Origin: CBDAPX01 sp965198725
Lineage (GTDB): Bacteria > Pseudomonadota > Alphaproteobacteria > Rhodobacterales > Rhodobacteraceae
Direction of reading: 5' to 3'
NCBI GenBank assembly: GCA_965198725.1
Contig: CBDAPX010000002.1
Location: forward strand, 434,001-498,000
Length of the DNA: 64,000 nucleotides
Both the position numbers and the translations under genes were made by a program. Of this stretch, positions 1-8,494 are shown piece by piece (the first letter of the stretch is position 1; each line of letters opens with the position of its first letter). The notes beneath the pieces were generated by a model. It saw nothing but the letters and a program-made list of their open reading frames with translations. It ran no database searches and was not told the DNA's origin.

Positions 1-116
1 TTCAGAACCCCCGCCTTTTCCACCACAAGCTCGCCAATCGCAGCCAGCAACAGCGGCGTTGCGGCCACCATCAAAGACGCGATCAAAAGAACCGGGTTGA
101 TTGCCGAAAGATCCAT
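1..116 (-). CDS. ABC transporter permease, nucleoside type (partial)
   Basis: Only the first 38 or so codons lie in the window; the gene runs off the left edge. The start ATG is at 116 and overlaps the stop of the upstream permease by one base (TGATG), so translation is probably coupled. The protein begins with a hydrophobic segment and then 'GELVVEKAGVLN', the usual N-terminus of the second permease in BMP-type nucleoside/purine ABC transporters (YufQ/NupQ-like). Position directly after an ATPase and a first permease supports this. Substrate is inferred from the linked xanthine dehydrogenase genes, not from the fragment itself. Confidence 0.8.
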   Translation of the reverse strand, partial: MDLSAINPVLLIASLMVAATPLLLAAIGELVVEKAGVL

Positions 117-1198
117 CAGGCCACCTCCGACCGAGTAAACCGGACCCGGTAATTTGTCAGCAAATCCAACGCCAACAGGAAAAACAGCAACATGCCTTGA
201 AACACCTGGATCGCCGCCGCCGGCAGTCCCAGGTTCGACTGCGCAATGTCCCCGCCGATATAGGTGAGCGCCATCAACCCGCCCGCCAACAGAATGCCAA
301 CCGGATGCAACCGACCCAAAAACGCCACGATGATCGCGGTAAAGCCATAGCCGACATTGAAATCAATGGTCACTTGGCCGGCCGGCCCGCTCACCTCGAA
401 CATCCCCGCCAGCCCGGCCAAAGCGCCGGACGCACCCATACAAATCAGAACAAGCCGTGTCGGGTTCACACCGGCGAACCGCGCCGCGCGCGGGGCTTGC
501 CCGGTCAGCTTGATCTGAAACCCCAGCATGTGCCGGTTCAACAGAACATAGGCCAGGATCACCGCGATAAAGGCGGCCACAACGCCCCAATGCATGCCTG
601 TACCGGAAATAATCTCGGCATTATGCGCACTGGCATATTGCTGCAGGTTCCGACTGCCCGGAAAACCAAACCCTTCCGGATTCTTCAAAAGGCCTAATGA
701 CATTGAAGACAACAGATGTTCGGCCACGTAAACCAGCATCAAGGACACCAAAATCTCATTGGTCCCGAAGCGCGTTTTCAACACCGCTGGGATCATCGCC
801 CAGGCCCAGCCGCCCAACGCCCCGGCGAGAACCATGATCGGAAAGATAAATACAGATTCAGCCGGGTAAAACGCCAGCCCCGCACCGGCCCCGCATAACG
901 CGCCGACGATATATTGGCCTTCTGCCCCGATGTTCCAGATCCCCGCGCGAAACCCCAGGGACAACCCGATTGCAATCAGGACCAGCGGCGCGCCCTTTAC
1001 CAATAGCTGGGGGCGATAAAAGAATGAAAACTCGCCAAATATCGGCTCCCAAAAGATGGTCCGGATCGCCGCAAACGGGTCGGTGCCCAAAGCGCCGAAC
1101 AACAACCCTCCCACGATCATCGTGGCCAGAACCGCAACCAATGGCGTGCTCAGCGACCAGGCCCGGGAAGGCTCAGGTCGTTTTTCCAGACGGATCAT
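116..1198 (-). CDS. ABC transporter permease, nucleoside/purine type
   Basis: A 360-residue polytopic membrane protein of the BPD_transp_2 family, like YufP/NupP of nucleoside importers. The segment 'GIWNIGAEGQYIVGA' near residue 90 is the typical cytoplasmic-loop signature of these permeases (E-G-Q in the ATPase coupling region). About eight to ten hydrophobic segments can be seen. It follows the ATPase gene with a 45-base gap that consists mostly of a short repeat (1201-1235), whose purine-rich end sits just before the ATG and may serve as the ribosome binding site. It would carry purine nucleosides or bases inward with the neighbouring second permease; substrate choice is inferred from the xdh genes upstream in the same operon. 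Confidence 0.88.
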   Translation of the reverse strand: MIRLEKRPEPSRAWSLSTPLVAVLATMIVGGLLFGALGTDPFAAIRTIFWEPIFGEFSFFYRPQLLVKGAPLVLIAIGLSLGFRAGIWNIGAEGQYIVGALCGAGAGLAFYPAESVFIFPIMVLAGALGGWAWAMIPAVLKTRFGTNEILVSLMLVYVAEHLLSSMSLGLLKNPEGFGFPGSRNLQQYASAHNAEIISGTGMHWGVVAAFIAVILAYVLLNRHMLGFQIKLTGQAPRAARFAGVNPTRLVLICMGASGALAGLAGMFEVSGPAGQVTIDFNVGYGFTAIIVAFLGRLHPVGILLAGGLMALTYIGGDIAQSNLGLPAAAIQVFQGMLLFFLLALDLLTNYRVRFTRSEVA

Positions 1199-1200
1199 GG

Positions 1201-1235
1201 TCTTCTTCTCTTTCCAAATACTCTCGCCGAAGGCG
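1201..1235 (-). repeat. Short hairpin/GAGTATTT repeat, intergenic copy
   Basis: Read on the minus strand this 35-base stretch starts with a perfect small hairpin (CGCC-TTC-GGCG), continues with GAGAGTATTTGG and ends in a purine run AAAGAGAAGAAGA. It fills most of the gap between the ABC ATPase stop and the permease start and puts GAGAAGAAGA directly before the ATG. Close relatives lie at 4818-4853, 12763-12796, 14032-14065, 19612-19634 and, more diverged, 61307-61341. Confidence 0.7.
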
Positions 1236-1243
1236 GGCCAGAC

Positions 1244-2764
1244 CTATCCCACATGCGCCACCTCCATCCCGTGGGCGCCGCCCATCATCAGGCCAATTTC
1301 ATCGATCGTCAGCGCACTGGTCGGACGTGCATCAGACAGCCGCCCTTCGTTCAAGGCCGCAAAGCGATCCGCGATCTCCATCAATTCGTCCAGATCCTGA
1401 CTGATACAGATCACTGCAGCCCCGCCCGCCGCGAGATCCAGGATCGATTGCCGGATCGCCGCCGCCGCGGCCGCGTCCACCCCCCATGTGGGTTGGTTTA
1501 CCACCAAGACTTCCGGCGCCTGCAACACCTCTCGCCCGATGACGAATTTCTGCAAATTGCCGCCCGACAGCGATCGGGCCGCATTCCCTGGTCCTGGCGT
1601 GCGGACGTCAAAGCTCTGAATGATTTTTTCGGCAAACCCTTGCGCAGCAGACCACTTTAGAAACCCGTTGGCGACCAATCCTTCGCGCACGGCCCCGGTC
1701 AAAAGCGCGTTTTCCGTCAGGCTCATATCCGGCGCGGCGGCATGGCCCAAACGCTCTTCTGGCGCGCTCAGCAAACCGATGCGGCGTCGGGCCGTTGGGC
1801 CAAGTTTCCCCACGGGCTTGCCTTTCAGCTTCACCGCGTCCGCTTCCGTCAATATCTCGCCAGACAGCAGCCCCAGCAATTCATCCTGCCCATTGCCGGC
1901 AACGCCGCCGATGCCCAGAACCTCGCCCTCACGCACCGCAAAGCTTAACCCTTTAAGAGACGTACCAAACGCCGACGGGGACGGCACTGAAACATCACGC
2001 AATTCCAAGGCCACCGGCCCAAGGTCCCGGTTCGCCCGCTCAGGTGTTTTCAGCGTGTTGCCCACCATCATCTCGGCCATATCGCGGGCCGTCGTTTCGG
2101 CAGGTACGCACGTGCCGACCTTTTTACCCAATCGCAGGATCGTCGCCGTGTCGCAGAGCGCCCGGATCTCTTCCAGCTTGTGCGAAATGTACAGGATCGA
2201 GGTCCCCTCGGACCGCAGCTTTCGCAGCGTTTCGAACAGGATTTCGACCTCTTGCGGCGTCAGGACGCTTGTTGGTTCATCCATGATCAAGAGCTTCGGG
2301 TCCTGCAAAAGACAGCGAATGATCTCAACCCTTTGCCGCTCTCCCGCGGACAGGTCACCAACGGTCCGAAATGGATCGAGCGGCAGACCATAGGTTTCCG
2401 ATACCGCACGAATACGCGCCGCCAGATCCCGCATCGGCGGCGGGTTTTCCATGCCCAAAGCGATGTTTTCGGCCACGTTCAACGCGTCAAACAGAGAAAA
2501 ATGCTGAAACACCATCGCGATGCCATCAGCCCGCGCAGCCCGCGGTTCAGAGGGCTGAAAGCTTTGCCCGCGCAACAGCATCTCACCGCTATCGGGTTTG
2601 ACAAGGCCATAGATCATTTTGACCAGCGTGGATTTACCGGCCCCGTTTTCGCCCAGCAAAGCGTGCACTTCGCCAACACCGATATCAAAGGATACGTCGT
2701 CATTCGCGACCACGCCGGGATAGGCCTTGGTCAGGCCGGTAAGCGACAAAAGCGAGGAAGTCAC
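1244..2764 (-). CDS. ABC transporter ATP-binding protein, nucleoside type (two ABC domains)
   Basis: A 506-residue ATPase with two fused nucleotide-binding domains, the arrangement seen in YufO/RbsA-like importers. The first domain has an intact Walker A 'GENGAGKST' near residue 40, signature 'LSAGERQRVEI' and Walker B 'LLIMDEPTSVL'. The second has a degenerate Walker A 'GVAGNGQDE', signature 'LSGGNLQKFVIGRE' and no normal Walker B glutamate ('VLVVNQPTWGVD'), which is usual for this family. Its start overlaps the xdhC stop by four bases (ATGA), so it belongs to the xdhABC transcript. It powers uptake through the two downstream permeases, most likely of purines that feed xanthine dehydrogenase. 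Confidence 0.9.
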   Translation of the reverse strand: MTSSLLSLTGLTKAYPGVVANDDVSFDIGVGEVHALLGENGAGKSTLVKMIYGLVKPDSGEMLLRGQSFQPSEPRAARADGIAMVFQHFSLFDALNVAENIALGMENPPPMRDLAARIRAVSETYGLPLDPFRTVGDLSAGERQRVEIIRCLLQDPKLLIMDEPTSVLTPQEVEILFETLRKLRSEGTSILYISHKLEEIRALCDTATILRLGKKVGTCVPAETTARDMAEMMVGNTLKTPERANRDLGPVALELRDVSVPSPSAFGTSLKGLSFAVREGEVLGIGGVAGNGQDELLGLLSGEILTEADAVKLKGKPVGKLGPTARRRIGLLSAPEERLGHAAAPDMSLTENALLTGAVREGLVANGFLKWSAAQGFAEKIIQSFDVRTPGPGNAARSLSGGNLQKFVIGREVLQAPEVLVVNQPTWGVDAAAAAAIRQSILDLAAGGAAVICISQDLDELMEIADRFAALNEGRLSDARPTSALTIDEIGLMMGGAHGMEVAHVG

Positions 2765-3696
2765 GCCGTCTGGTCCTTTCGTCTGTCCATCAGGTCCGCC
2801 GGTTGCAGTAACGCAGCCGCAACCCCAATAGCAATCATTTGCGGATGTTTCCCTAACGCTGGATCGCCAATCGGACAGGTAATGCGCGCAATCTGCGCAT
2901 CACCATGGCCCAACGCGGCCAGACGGCCGCGAAACCGGGCCCATTTGGTTTTGGACCCGATCAGCCCGGCAAAGGCAAAATCATGGCTCAACAATTGATG
3001 GCAGAGCTCAAGGTCGAGCGCATGGGAATAGGTCACAATCAGATGCTCGGCGCCAGGTGGAGCATGGCGGACAAGGTCGGAAGGGCGGGCCGCCGGCAAC
3101 ACCGTGACGCCGTCCGGCACCGCTTCGGGGAACCTGTCGCGCCCGGTATCAATCCACGTGACGTCAAAATCCGGCAATGGCGCCAGAACATCAACCATCG
3201 CGCGCCCCACATGACCCGCCCCCCAAATCCATAGCGGACGTGTCGCCCGATGCACAGGCTCGATCATCCAGCCATCCAGCATGACCGGCACAGGCGCTGC
3301 ACCTTGTGACCGCGCATCTGCCAGCGCTCGTTTGATCCGTAGTGTTGCCGGGCGACCAGCCTCAACCGGGCGCGCGACAATATCGTCAACCACGTCGGGA
3401 AGCGTGTCAGTCGTGTAGATCTCGGTTAACAAACTCACCGATCCGCCACAGCACTGTCCCAGCGCCGGGCCCAAAGGATGACGCGTCAGCCGCCGGTCCG
3501 TGACTTCGCGCGCCGCACGAGCGGCCGCAAATTCGAGCGCGCCGCCCCCAATCGTACCGCTCTGACCATCTGTCCAAACCAACATCGCGGCGCCAATTTC
3601 TCGGGGCGACGATCCCTTGAGATCGGCGATCACAACCCGCGCCACGCGCCCATGACGCGTCACTGCCACCTGCAGGGCGGTGAGGTCAAACCCCAT
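2761..3696 (-). CDS. xdhC: Xanthine dehydrogenase accessory protein XdhC
   Basis: About 311 residues. XdhC binds molybdenum cofactor, helps its sulfuration and inserts it into XdhB. The N-terminal part has the XdhC signature 'GSSPREIGAAMLV' and 'GTIGGGALEF'; the C-terminal Rossmann domain begins 'WIWGAGHVGRAM'. I place the start at 3696 because GAAAGGGGGAG precedes that ATG at good distance and the product then begins 'MGFDLTALQVAV'; the frame stays open further upstream, but that part overlaps xdhB and looks non-coding. The gene overlaps the end of xdhB by 11 bases and the ABC ATPase by four, fitting one operon. Confidence 0.9.
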   Translation of the reverse strand: MGFDLTALQVAVTRHGRVARVVIADLKGSSPREIGAAMLVWTDGQSGTIGGGALEFAAARAAREVTDRRLTRHPLGPALGQCCGGSVSLLTEIYTTDTLPDVVDDIVARPVEAGRPATLRIKRALADARSQGAAPVPVMLDGWMIEPVHRATRPLWIWGAGHVGRAMVDVLAPLPDFDVTWIDTGRDRFPEAVPDGVTVLPAARPSDLVRHAPPGAEHLIVTYSHALDLELCHQLLSHDFAFAGLIGSKTKWARFRGRLAALGHGDAQIARITCPIGDPALGKHPQMIAIGVAAALLQPADLMDRRKDQTA

Positions 3697-6013
3697 GACT
3701 CCCCCTTTCAATCGCCCGCCAAACCTGTTCCGCTGTCGCCGGCGCATCGAGTGCGGGATAGGTATCACCACAGGCCGCCACCGCATCCGACAGGGCCAAA
3801 AAGGCAGATATGCCCAACATGAATGGCGGCTCTCCCACCGCCTTAGACCGGTAAATCGTCTCTTCCCGGTTCTGCCCGTCCCAAAGCGATACGTTGAAAA
3901 CATCCGGTCGGTCCGAACAGGCCGGTATCTTGTAGGTGCTTGGCGCATGGGTCCGCAGTCGTCCTTGGTCGTCCCACACCAGCTCTTCGGTCGTCAGCCA
4001 CCCAGCGCCTTGCACGTAAGCACCTTCAACCTGACCGATATCGAGTGCGGGGTTCAGGCTGGCCCCGGCATCATGCAGAACATCCGCCCGCAAGATCCGA
4101 TTTTCCCCGGTCAGCGTATCCACAACAACCTCGGTCACCGCCGCCCCATAGGCAAAATAGAAAAACGGCCGCCCCGCGCCCTTGATCCGGTCCCACTCCA
4201 GCTTTGGCGTCTTGTAATACCCCGTCGCCGACAGGCTGATGCGTGCGGTGTAGGCCATCATCGCCACGTCCGCAAAATCATAGGTCGCTTCACCGACCAT
4301 AACCTTGCCGCCGTCGAAACGCACAGTCGCGGGGGTGGTCTGATGCCGTTCGGCGAGCATCTCGGCCATCCGGTCGCGGATCGTGTCAGAGGCAATCTTG
4401 ACGGCCATCCCGTTCAGATCACTCCCAGAGGACGCCGCCGTGGCCGAGGTATTGGGCACCTTCCCGGTATCCGTCGCGGTGATCTTCACCGCCTCCAGCC
4501 CAACGCCAAAACCAGCCGCGGCCACCTGCGCCACTTTCTGGAACAATCCTTGCCCCATTTCGGTGCCGCCATGGTTCAGGTGGATCGATCCGTCCTGATA
4601 GACATGCACCAGCGCGCCCGCCTGATTGAGATGGGTCAGCGTAAAGGAAATGCCGAACTTCACCGGCGAAAACGCAATCCCTTTTTTCAGGATCGGGTTC
4701 TGGGCGTTCCACTCCGCCACCGCCGCCTTCCGCCGCGCATAATCGGACGAGGTCAGCAACGCCTCCGTCATCTCATGCAGTTCGAAATCAGTGACCGGCA
4801 TCCCGTAAGGCGTGGTGTTCTTCTTCTCTTCCGAAATACTCTCGCCGAAGGCGTCCGACCCCACCGTCTGCGCAGAGGCATAATAGTTGCGGCGCCGGAT
4901 CTCCGCTGCGTCCAGACCGGTGGCATGGGCCAGATGATCCATCACCCGTTCCATGCCCAACATGCCTTGCGGACCCCCAAACCCGCGAAAGGCCGTGGCG
5001 CTTTGCGTGTTGGTTTTCAGCCGATGGCTTTCAATGCGGACATGCGGCAAAAGGTAGGCATTGTCGGCATGTAACATCGCGCGATCCGCGACCGGCAACG
5101 ACAAATCCTGCGCCCACCCACATCGGGCATATTGGAAAAACGCCACCCCCGTTATGCGTCCCTCTACGTCACATCCCGCGCGATAGGTGATCCGGAAATC
5201 ATGGCGTTTGCCGGTGATGACCATATCATCATCGCGGTCATAGCGCATTTTGCAGGGCCGCCCGGTGGCTTGCGCGGCCACGGCACAGATCACGGCCAGC
5301 GCATTGCCCTGGCTTTCCTTCCCGCCAAAGCCGCCGCCCATCCGGCGCGTTTCCACGCGCACGCCGTGCATCGGTATGCCCAAGGCATCTGCCACCTTGT
5401 GCTGGATTTCCGTGGGGTGCTGGGTGGAGCTGTGGACCAGCATATCGCCGCCCTCTTGCGGCACGGCCAGCGCGGCTTGCCCCTCAAGATAAAAGTGCTC
5501 CTGCCCACCGATCTCGAAACTGCCTTCGACGGTCAACGCGGCGTTTGCAATCGCGGTCGCTGCGTCGCCTTTGCTGTAAATGCGCGGCCCATCTTCGAAC
5601 CGGCTGTTGGCGGCCAGCGCTTCATCGATGGTCAGGATCGGCGTCTCTTCCGAATAGGTGATCTGCGCCAGTTGCGTCGCGTGCCGCGCGGCCAGATGGC
5701 TGTCTGCGACAACCGCAAAGATCGGTTGGCCAACGTAATGCACAGCCCCGTCGCTTAGCAGCGGTTCATCATGAATGGACGGTGACACGTCATTGGCAAA
5801 TGGCAAATCTACGGCCGTCAGCACCCGGATCACGCCCGGCGCGGACCGCACCGCCGATAGATCCATCTGGTCAATCTGTCCGCGCGCGATGGGACTTTGC
5901 CCAAAGGCGATATGCAATGTCCCACGGGGTGTCGGGATATCATCGACATAGCGCGCAGCGCCGGTGACATGCAGCTTCGCGGCGTCGTGGGGCAGAGGTT
6001 TGGCAACGCTCAT
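3686..6013 (-). CDS. xdhB: Xanthine dehydrogenase molybdopterin-binding subunit
   Basis: A 775-residue large subunit that hydroxylates hypoxanthine and xanthine to urate at the molybdenum centre. Recognisable motifs are 'MGGGFGGKES', 'TAFRGFGGPQGM', 'QGAGWLTTEELVWD' and the C-terminal 'AVGEPPF' with the presumed catalytic Glu728. The length matches bacterial XdhB. It overlaps xdhA by four bases (ATGA) and xdhC by 11. Around residues 387-398 the chain contains 'AFGESISEEKK', which matches the repeat found between genes elsewhere in this window; it sits in a surface-type linker just before the conserved 'TTPYG' and looks like an in-frame insertion. All catalytic motifs are intact, so the enzyme is probably active. 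Confidence 0.95.
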   Translation of the reverse strand: MSVAKPLPHDAAKLHVTGAARYVDDIPTPRGTLHIAFGQSPIARGQIDQMDLSAVRSAPGVIRVLTAVDLPFANDVSPSIHDEPLLSDGAVHYVGQPIFAVVADSHLAARHATQLAQITYSEETPILTIDEALAANSRFEDGPRIYSKGDAATAIANAALTVEGSFEIGGQEHFYLEGQAALAVPQEGGDMLVHSSTQHPTEIQHKVADALGIPMHGVRVETRRMGGGFGGKESQGNALAVICAVAAQATGRPCKMRYDRDDDMVITGKRHDFRITYRAGCDVEGRITGVAFFQYARCGWAQDLSLPVADRAMLHADNAYLLPHVRIESHRLKTNTQSATAFRGFGGPQGMLGMERVMDHLAHATGLDAAEIRRRNYYASAQTVGSDAFGESISEEKKNTTPYGMPVTDFELHEMTEALLTSSDYARRKAAVAEWNAQNPILKKGIAFSPVKFGISFTLTHLNQAGALVHVYQDGSIHLNHGGTEMGQGLFQKVAQVAAAGFGVGLEAVKITATDTGKVPNTSATAASSGSDLNGMAVKIASDTIRDRMAEMLAERHQTTPATVRFDGGKVMVGEATYDFADVAMMAYTARISLSATGYYKTPKLEWDRIKGAGRPFFYFAYGAAVTEVVVDTLTGENRILRADVLHDAGASLNPALDIGQVEGAYVQGAGWLTTEELVWDDQGRLRTHAPSTYKIPACSDRPDVFNVSLWDGQNREETIYRSKAVGEPPFMLGISAFLALSDAVAACGDTYPALDAPATAEQVWRAIERGSHGV
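4818..4853 (-). repeat. In-frame copy of the GAGTATTT repeat inside xdhB
   Basis: On the minus strand the first 20 bases (CGCCTTCGGCGAGAGTATTT) are identical to the intergenic copy at 1201-1235, and the tail differs only slightly (CGGAAGAGAAGAAG here, GGAAAGAGAAGAAG there). In xdhB the element is read in frame as AFGESISEEKK. It has no stop codon in this frame. Confidence 0.65.
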
Positions 6014-7362
6014 GGCAACACCTCCAGCACAGAGGTGCTGTGCCCCGCGTCTTCGGCAAAATATCGGCGCAGCATGTTCTGCGCGGTGGCCAGACGGTAT
6101 TCGGCAGAGGCCCGCATATCGGACATCGGCGCGAAATCACTTGCGAAAGCGGGCAAGGCTGCCGCAACCGTCGCCTCGGACCAAGGTTTCCCCAGCAACG
6201 CGGTTTCCACGGCCGACGCGCGTTTCGGAACGCCGGCCATGCCGCCAAAGGCAATCCGCGCCGACGTGACAACGCCATCGCCCACCGTAATGGCAAAGGC
6301 TCCACAAACGGCAGAGATATCCTGATCGAACCGCTTGCTCAGCTTATAGCATTTCAACCGGTCGACCTGATCGGGGATCGTCACCGCCTCAACAAATTCG
6401 CCGGGCTGAAGGTCTTGTTGGCCATAGTCGATAAAGAACGCCTCAATCGGCATATCTCTACGAACATCGCCACGCCGCAGATGCAAAACCGCGCCAAGGG
6501 CGATCAGCGCAGGTGGGTTGTCCCCGATGGGCGATCCATTGGCGATATTGCCGCCAATCGTTGCTGCGGCCCGCACCTGAACCGAGCCATATCGCCGGAT
6601 CATTTCCGCATAAGATGGATGGCGCAGTGCCAGCGCATCCCGCACCCGGTTCATGTCGACCATCGCACCAATCCGCAGCCCGTCCGGCGTTGGCGTGATC
6701 TCTTTCAAATCGGCGCATTGATGCAAAAAGATAACATCGCCCAGATCGCGCATCTGCTTGGTGACCCACAGACCGACATCCGTCGCACCGGCGATCAGCG
6801 TTGCCTCTGGTCGGGCCATCAGGGCGGCGGCCAGCGCGTCTGCGGATTGCGGCGCGGTGGCAACGGCGTCGGGCCTGTCATCGGAAATCCAGCCGGGAAC
6901 GGGCGTGTTTTCAATCGCCTCGGCGGCCCGGATGATCGGCGCATAGCCGGTGCACCGGCAGAGGTTACCCGCCAACTGGTCGTCGTGATCGGTCGCTCCG
7001 TTCCGGTGGGCCGTGGCCATCGAAACAACAAAGCCCGGCGTGCAAAATCCGCACTGTGACCCGTGCAGATCCACCATCGCCTGTTGCGCTGGGTGCAAGG
7101 TGCCATCCGGCCCCGATAGCCCCTCAACCGTGCGGATCGTCTTACCGTCCAGCTGTGGCAGAAACAGGATACAGGCATTCAATGCCTTTGCCCCAATCTC
7201 GTCGGTCACCATGACCGAACAGGCGCCACAATCGCCTTCGTTGCATCCCTCTTTCGTGCCGGTCAGCCCACGGTCTTCGCGCAGCCAATCCAACAGTGTC
7301 CGCGTCGGCGGCACATCGAAGAGTTCCACAGTCTCTCCGTTCAGAAGAAACCTGACATCCAT
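6010..7362 (-). CDS. xdhA: Xanthine dehydrogenase small subunit (2Fe-2S and FAD domains)
   Basis: A 450-residue small subunit that passes electrons from the molybdenum centre of XdhB through two 2Fe-2S clusters to FAD and NAD+. The N-terminal plant-type ferredoxin domain has Cys40, Cys45, Cys48 and Cys64; the second cluster domain has Cys104 and Cys107 ('CGFCTPGF') with Cys135 and Cys137 ('CRCTGY'). The FAD domain follows from about residue 170 ('LIAGATDVGL', 'IGGNIANGSPIGD'). It is the first gene of an apparent xdhABC-ABC transporter operon. The 281 bases upstream hold only a weak promoter candidate (7455-7482). Confidence 0.95.
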   Translation of the reverse strand: MDVRFLLNGETVELFDVPPTRTLLDWLREDRGLTGTKEGCNEGDCGACSVMVTDEIGAKALNACILFLPQLDGKTIRTVEGLSGPDGTLHPAQQAMVDLHGSQCGFCTPGFVVSMATAHRNGATDHDDQLAGNLCRCTGYAPIIRAAEAIENTPVPGWISDDRPDAVATAPQSADALAAALMARPEATLIAGATDVGLWVTKQMRDLGDVIFLHQCADLKEITPTPDGLRIGAMVDMNRVRDALALRHPSYAEMIRRYGSVQVRAAATIGGNIANGSPIGDNPPALIALGAVLHLRRGDVRRDMPIEAFFIDYGQQDLQPGEFVEAVTIPDQVDRLKCYKLSKRFDQDISAVCGAFAITVGDGVVTSARIAFGGMAGVPKRASAVETALLGKPWSEATVAAALPAFASDFAPMSDMRASAEYRLATAQNMLRRYFAEDAGHSTSVLEVLP

Positions 7363-7454
7363 GAGATCGAAACCTGTCGCCTTACCAAATCGCTGGGCCG
7401 TCTAGCCTGCTCTCGATGCGACGTAGAGGGCAGGCTGGCATGGGTTCACGGCAG

Positions 7455-7482
7455 GTTAGAAAACCCAAGGTCGGACTGGCAA
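7455..7482 (-). promoter_or_regulatory. Candidate promoter of the xdh operon
   Basis: On the minus strand TTGCCA is followed after 16 bases by TCTAAC, a fair -35/-10 pair about 90 bases before xdhA. This is weak pattern evidence only. The rest of 7363-7643 shows no gene or clear repeat. Confidence 0.25.
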
Positions 7483-7643
7483 GAAAAAGCTGTTCATTTT
7501 CTTAGCACTTTCGTCGAACCCGGTGGGGGAGCCTTGCGCGCAGGCTTTTGAAATCAGAGACTTGCCGCGCGGGGCGTGGCGCGCAGCAAGAAGCAGTTTC
7601 AAGAAATTTTGGGCAATCCCGCCCAACCTTTAGGCAATGGCAA

Positions 7644-8108
7644 TCAATTCACAAGCGATTGCGCCAGCTTTTCGAGATTGTCTATGGCCGTGTTCCAGCC
7701 ATTTTCGAACCCCATGTCCAGATGCTGTTGCCGCGCCTCGGGCGAACCATGCATGATATGAGCGCGATAGCGACAGCCCGTGGCGGTCGGTTCGAATTGG
7801 ATGTCCGAGGTAAAAAACGGGCGCTGCGATGGGCGGAATCCGGCATGCAGCGCATCGGTTGTCACAATACGGGATTCGCGCTCAACAACCAGAAAACAGC
7901 CCTCGTTCGGCATCATGGTGCCGTCGGGCATGGCCATGTTGATCAGGAAGCGTCCGCCCGGTACCAGGTCAAGCACGCAGCCCGAAGCCTTGGCGGGAGG
8001 TGGTACAATCCATTGTTGGAAGAGCTCTGGTTCGCTCCATGCGCGCCACAAGGCAGCCACGGGGGCGGCCAATTCGCGATCGATCAACAGATCGGTTTCA
8101 GGGTTCAT
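7644..8108 (-). CDS. SRPBCC (AHSA1-like) domain protein
   Basis: A 154-residue START/Bet v1-like protein. The pattern 'RELAAPVAALWRAWSEPELFQQWIVPP' (split here: hydrophobic strand, then W-x-A-W-x-x-P) and the C-terminal 'GFENGWNTAIDNLEKL' are typical of the AHSA1 family (activator of Hsp90 homologue 1-like). Such proteins bind hydrophobic ligands; no enzymatic role can be assigned. It follows an ArsR-type regulator with an 11-base overlap, a pairing that is common in proteobacteria and implies joint regulation by that repressor. Confidence 0.85.
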   Translation of the reverse strand: MNPETDLLIDRELAAPVAALWRAWSEPELFQQWIVPPPAKASGCVLDLVPGGRFLINMAMPDGTMMPNEGCFLVVERESRIVTTDALHAGFRPSQRPFFTSDIQFEPTATGCRYRAHIMHGSPEARQQHLDMGFENGWNTAIDNLEKLAQSLVN

Positions 8109-8454
8109 CTTGGGGATCCTTTTCGTCGTTAGGGTCAGGGTGAAGGGACATCACCAGCGCATCCAACCGGTCAAACCGGGCCTCCCAGATGGCGCGCTGC
8201 TGCTCCAGCCAGTTTTGGGCTTCGGCCAGAGATTGGGCTTCGATATGCACCATACGGACGCGGCCGGTTTTTTCGGTGCGTACGATCTGCGCGGCTTCGA
8301 GCACTCGGATGTGTTTGAGAAAGGATGGCAAGGCCATGTCATACCCGGCATGCAGGTCGGACACGGGCGCAGCACCGGAAACGAGCCGCTCGACTACAGC
8401 GCGGCGGGTCGGATCGGAAAGGGCGGCAAAAAAGGCATCTAGATTGTTATCCAT
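8098..8454 (-). CDS. ArsR-type winged-helix transcriptional regulator
   Basis: A 118-residue protein with the ArsR core 'ALSDPTRRAVVERL' near residue 10 and a recognition region 'SFLKHIRVLEAAQIV'. There is no cysteine metal site of the classical ArsR 'CVCDL' type, so it is probably one of the non-metal ArsR regulators often coupled to AHSA1 genes. The start ATG at 8454 has no Shine-Dalgarno sequence, but a good promoter (8462-8489) places the transcript start at or near the ATG, so the mRNA may be leaderless. Two nearly identical 16-base palindromes, one overlapping the start codon, are likely its own operators. Confidence 0.85.
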   Translation of the reverse strand: MDNNLDAFFAALSDPTRRAVVERLVSGAAPVSDLHAGYDMALPSFLKHIRVLEAAQIVRTEKTGRVRMVHIEAQSLAEAQNWLEQQRAIWEARFDRLDALVMSLHPDPNDEKDPQDEP

Positions 8455-8462
8455 ATGGCTAA
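8447..8462. promoter_or_regulatory. Palindromic operator candidate O1 (over the start codon)
   Basis: TTATCCATATGGCTAA is an imperfect palindrome centred on the start codon region of the ArsR gene. Its half-sites match those of the palindrome at 8495-8510, 48 bases away. Binding here would block both the -10 region edge and translation initiation. Confidence 0.5.
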
Positions 8463-8489
8463 GTATCTGCGCAAAGGGCGTCTTGTCAA
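8462..8489 (-). promoter_or_regulatory. Promoter of the arsR-type/SRPBCC operon
   Basis: On the minus strand a perfect -35 TTGACA (8489-8484) is followed after 16 bases by GATACT (8467-8462), five of six matches to TATACT. The predicted transcript start is about seven bases downstream, at the ATG (8454), consistent with the lack of a ribosome binding site. Confidence 0.6.
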
Positions 8490-8494
8490 GATAG

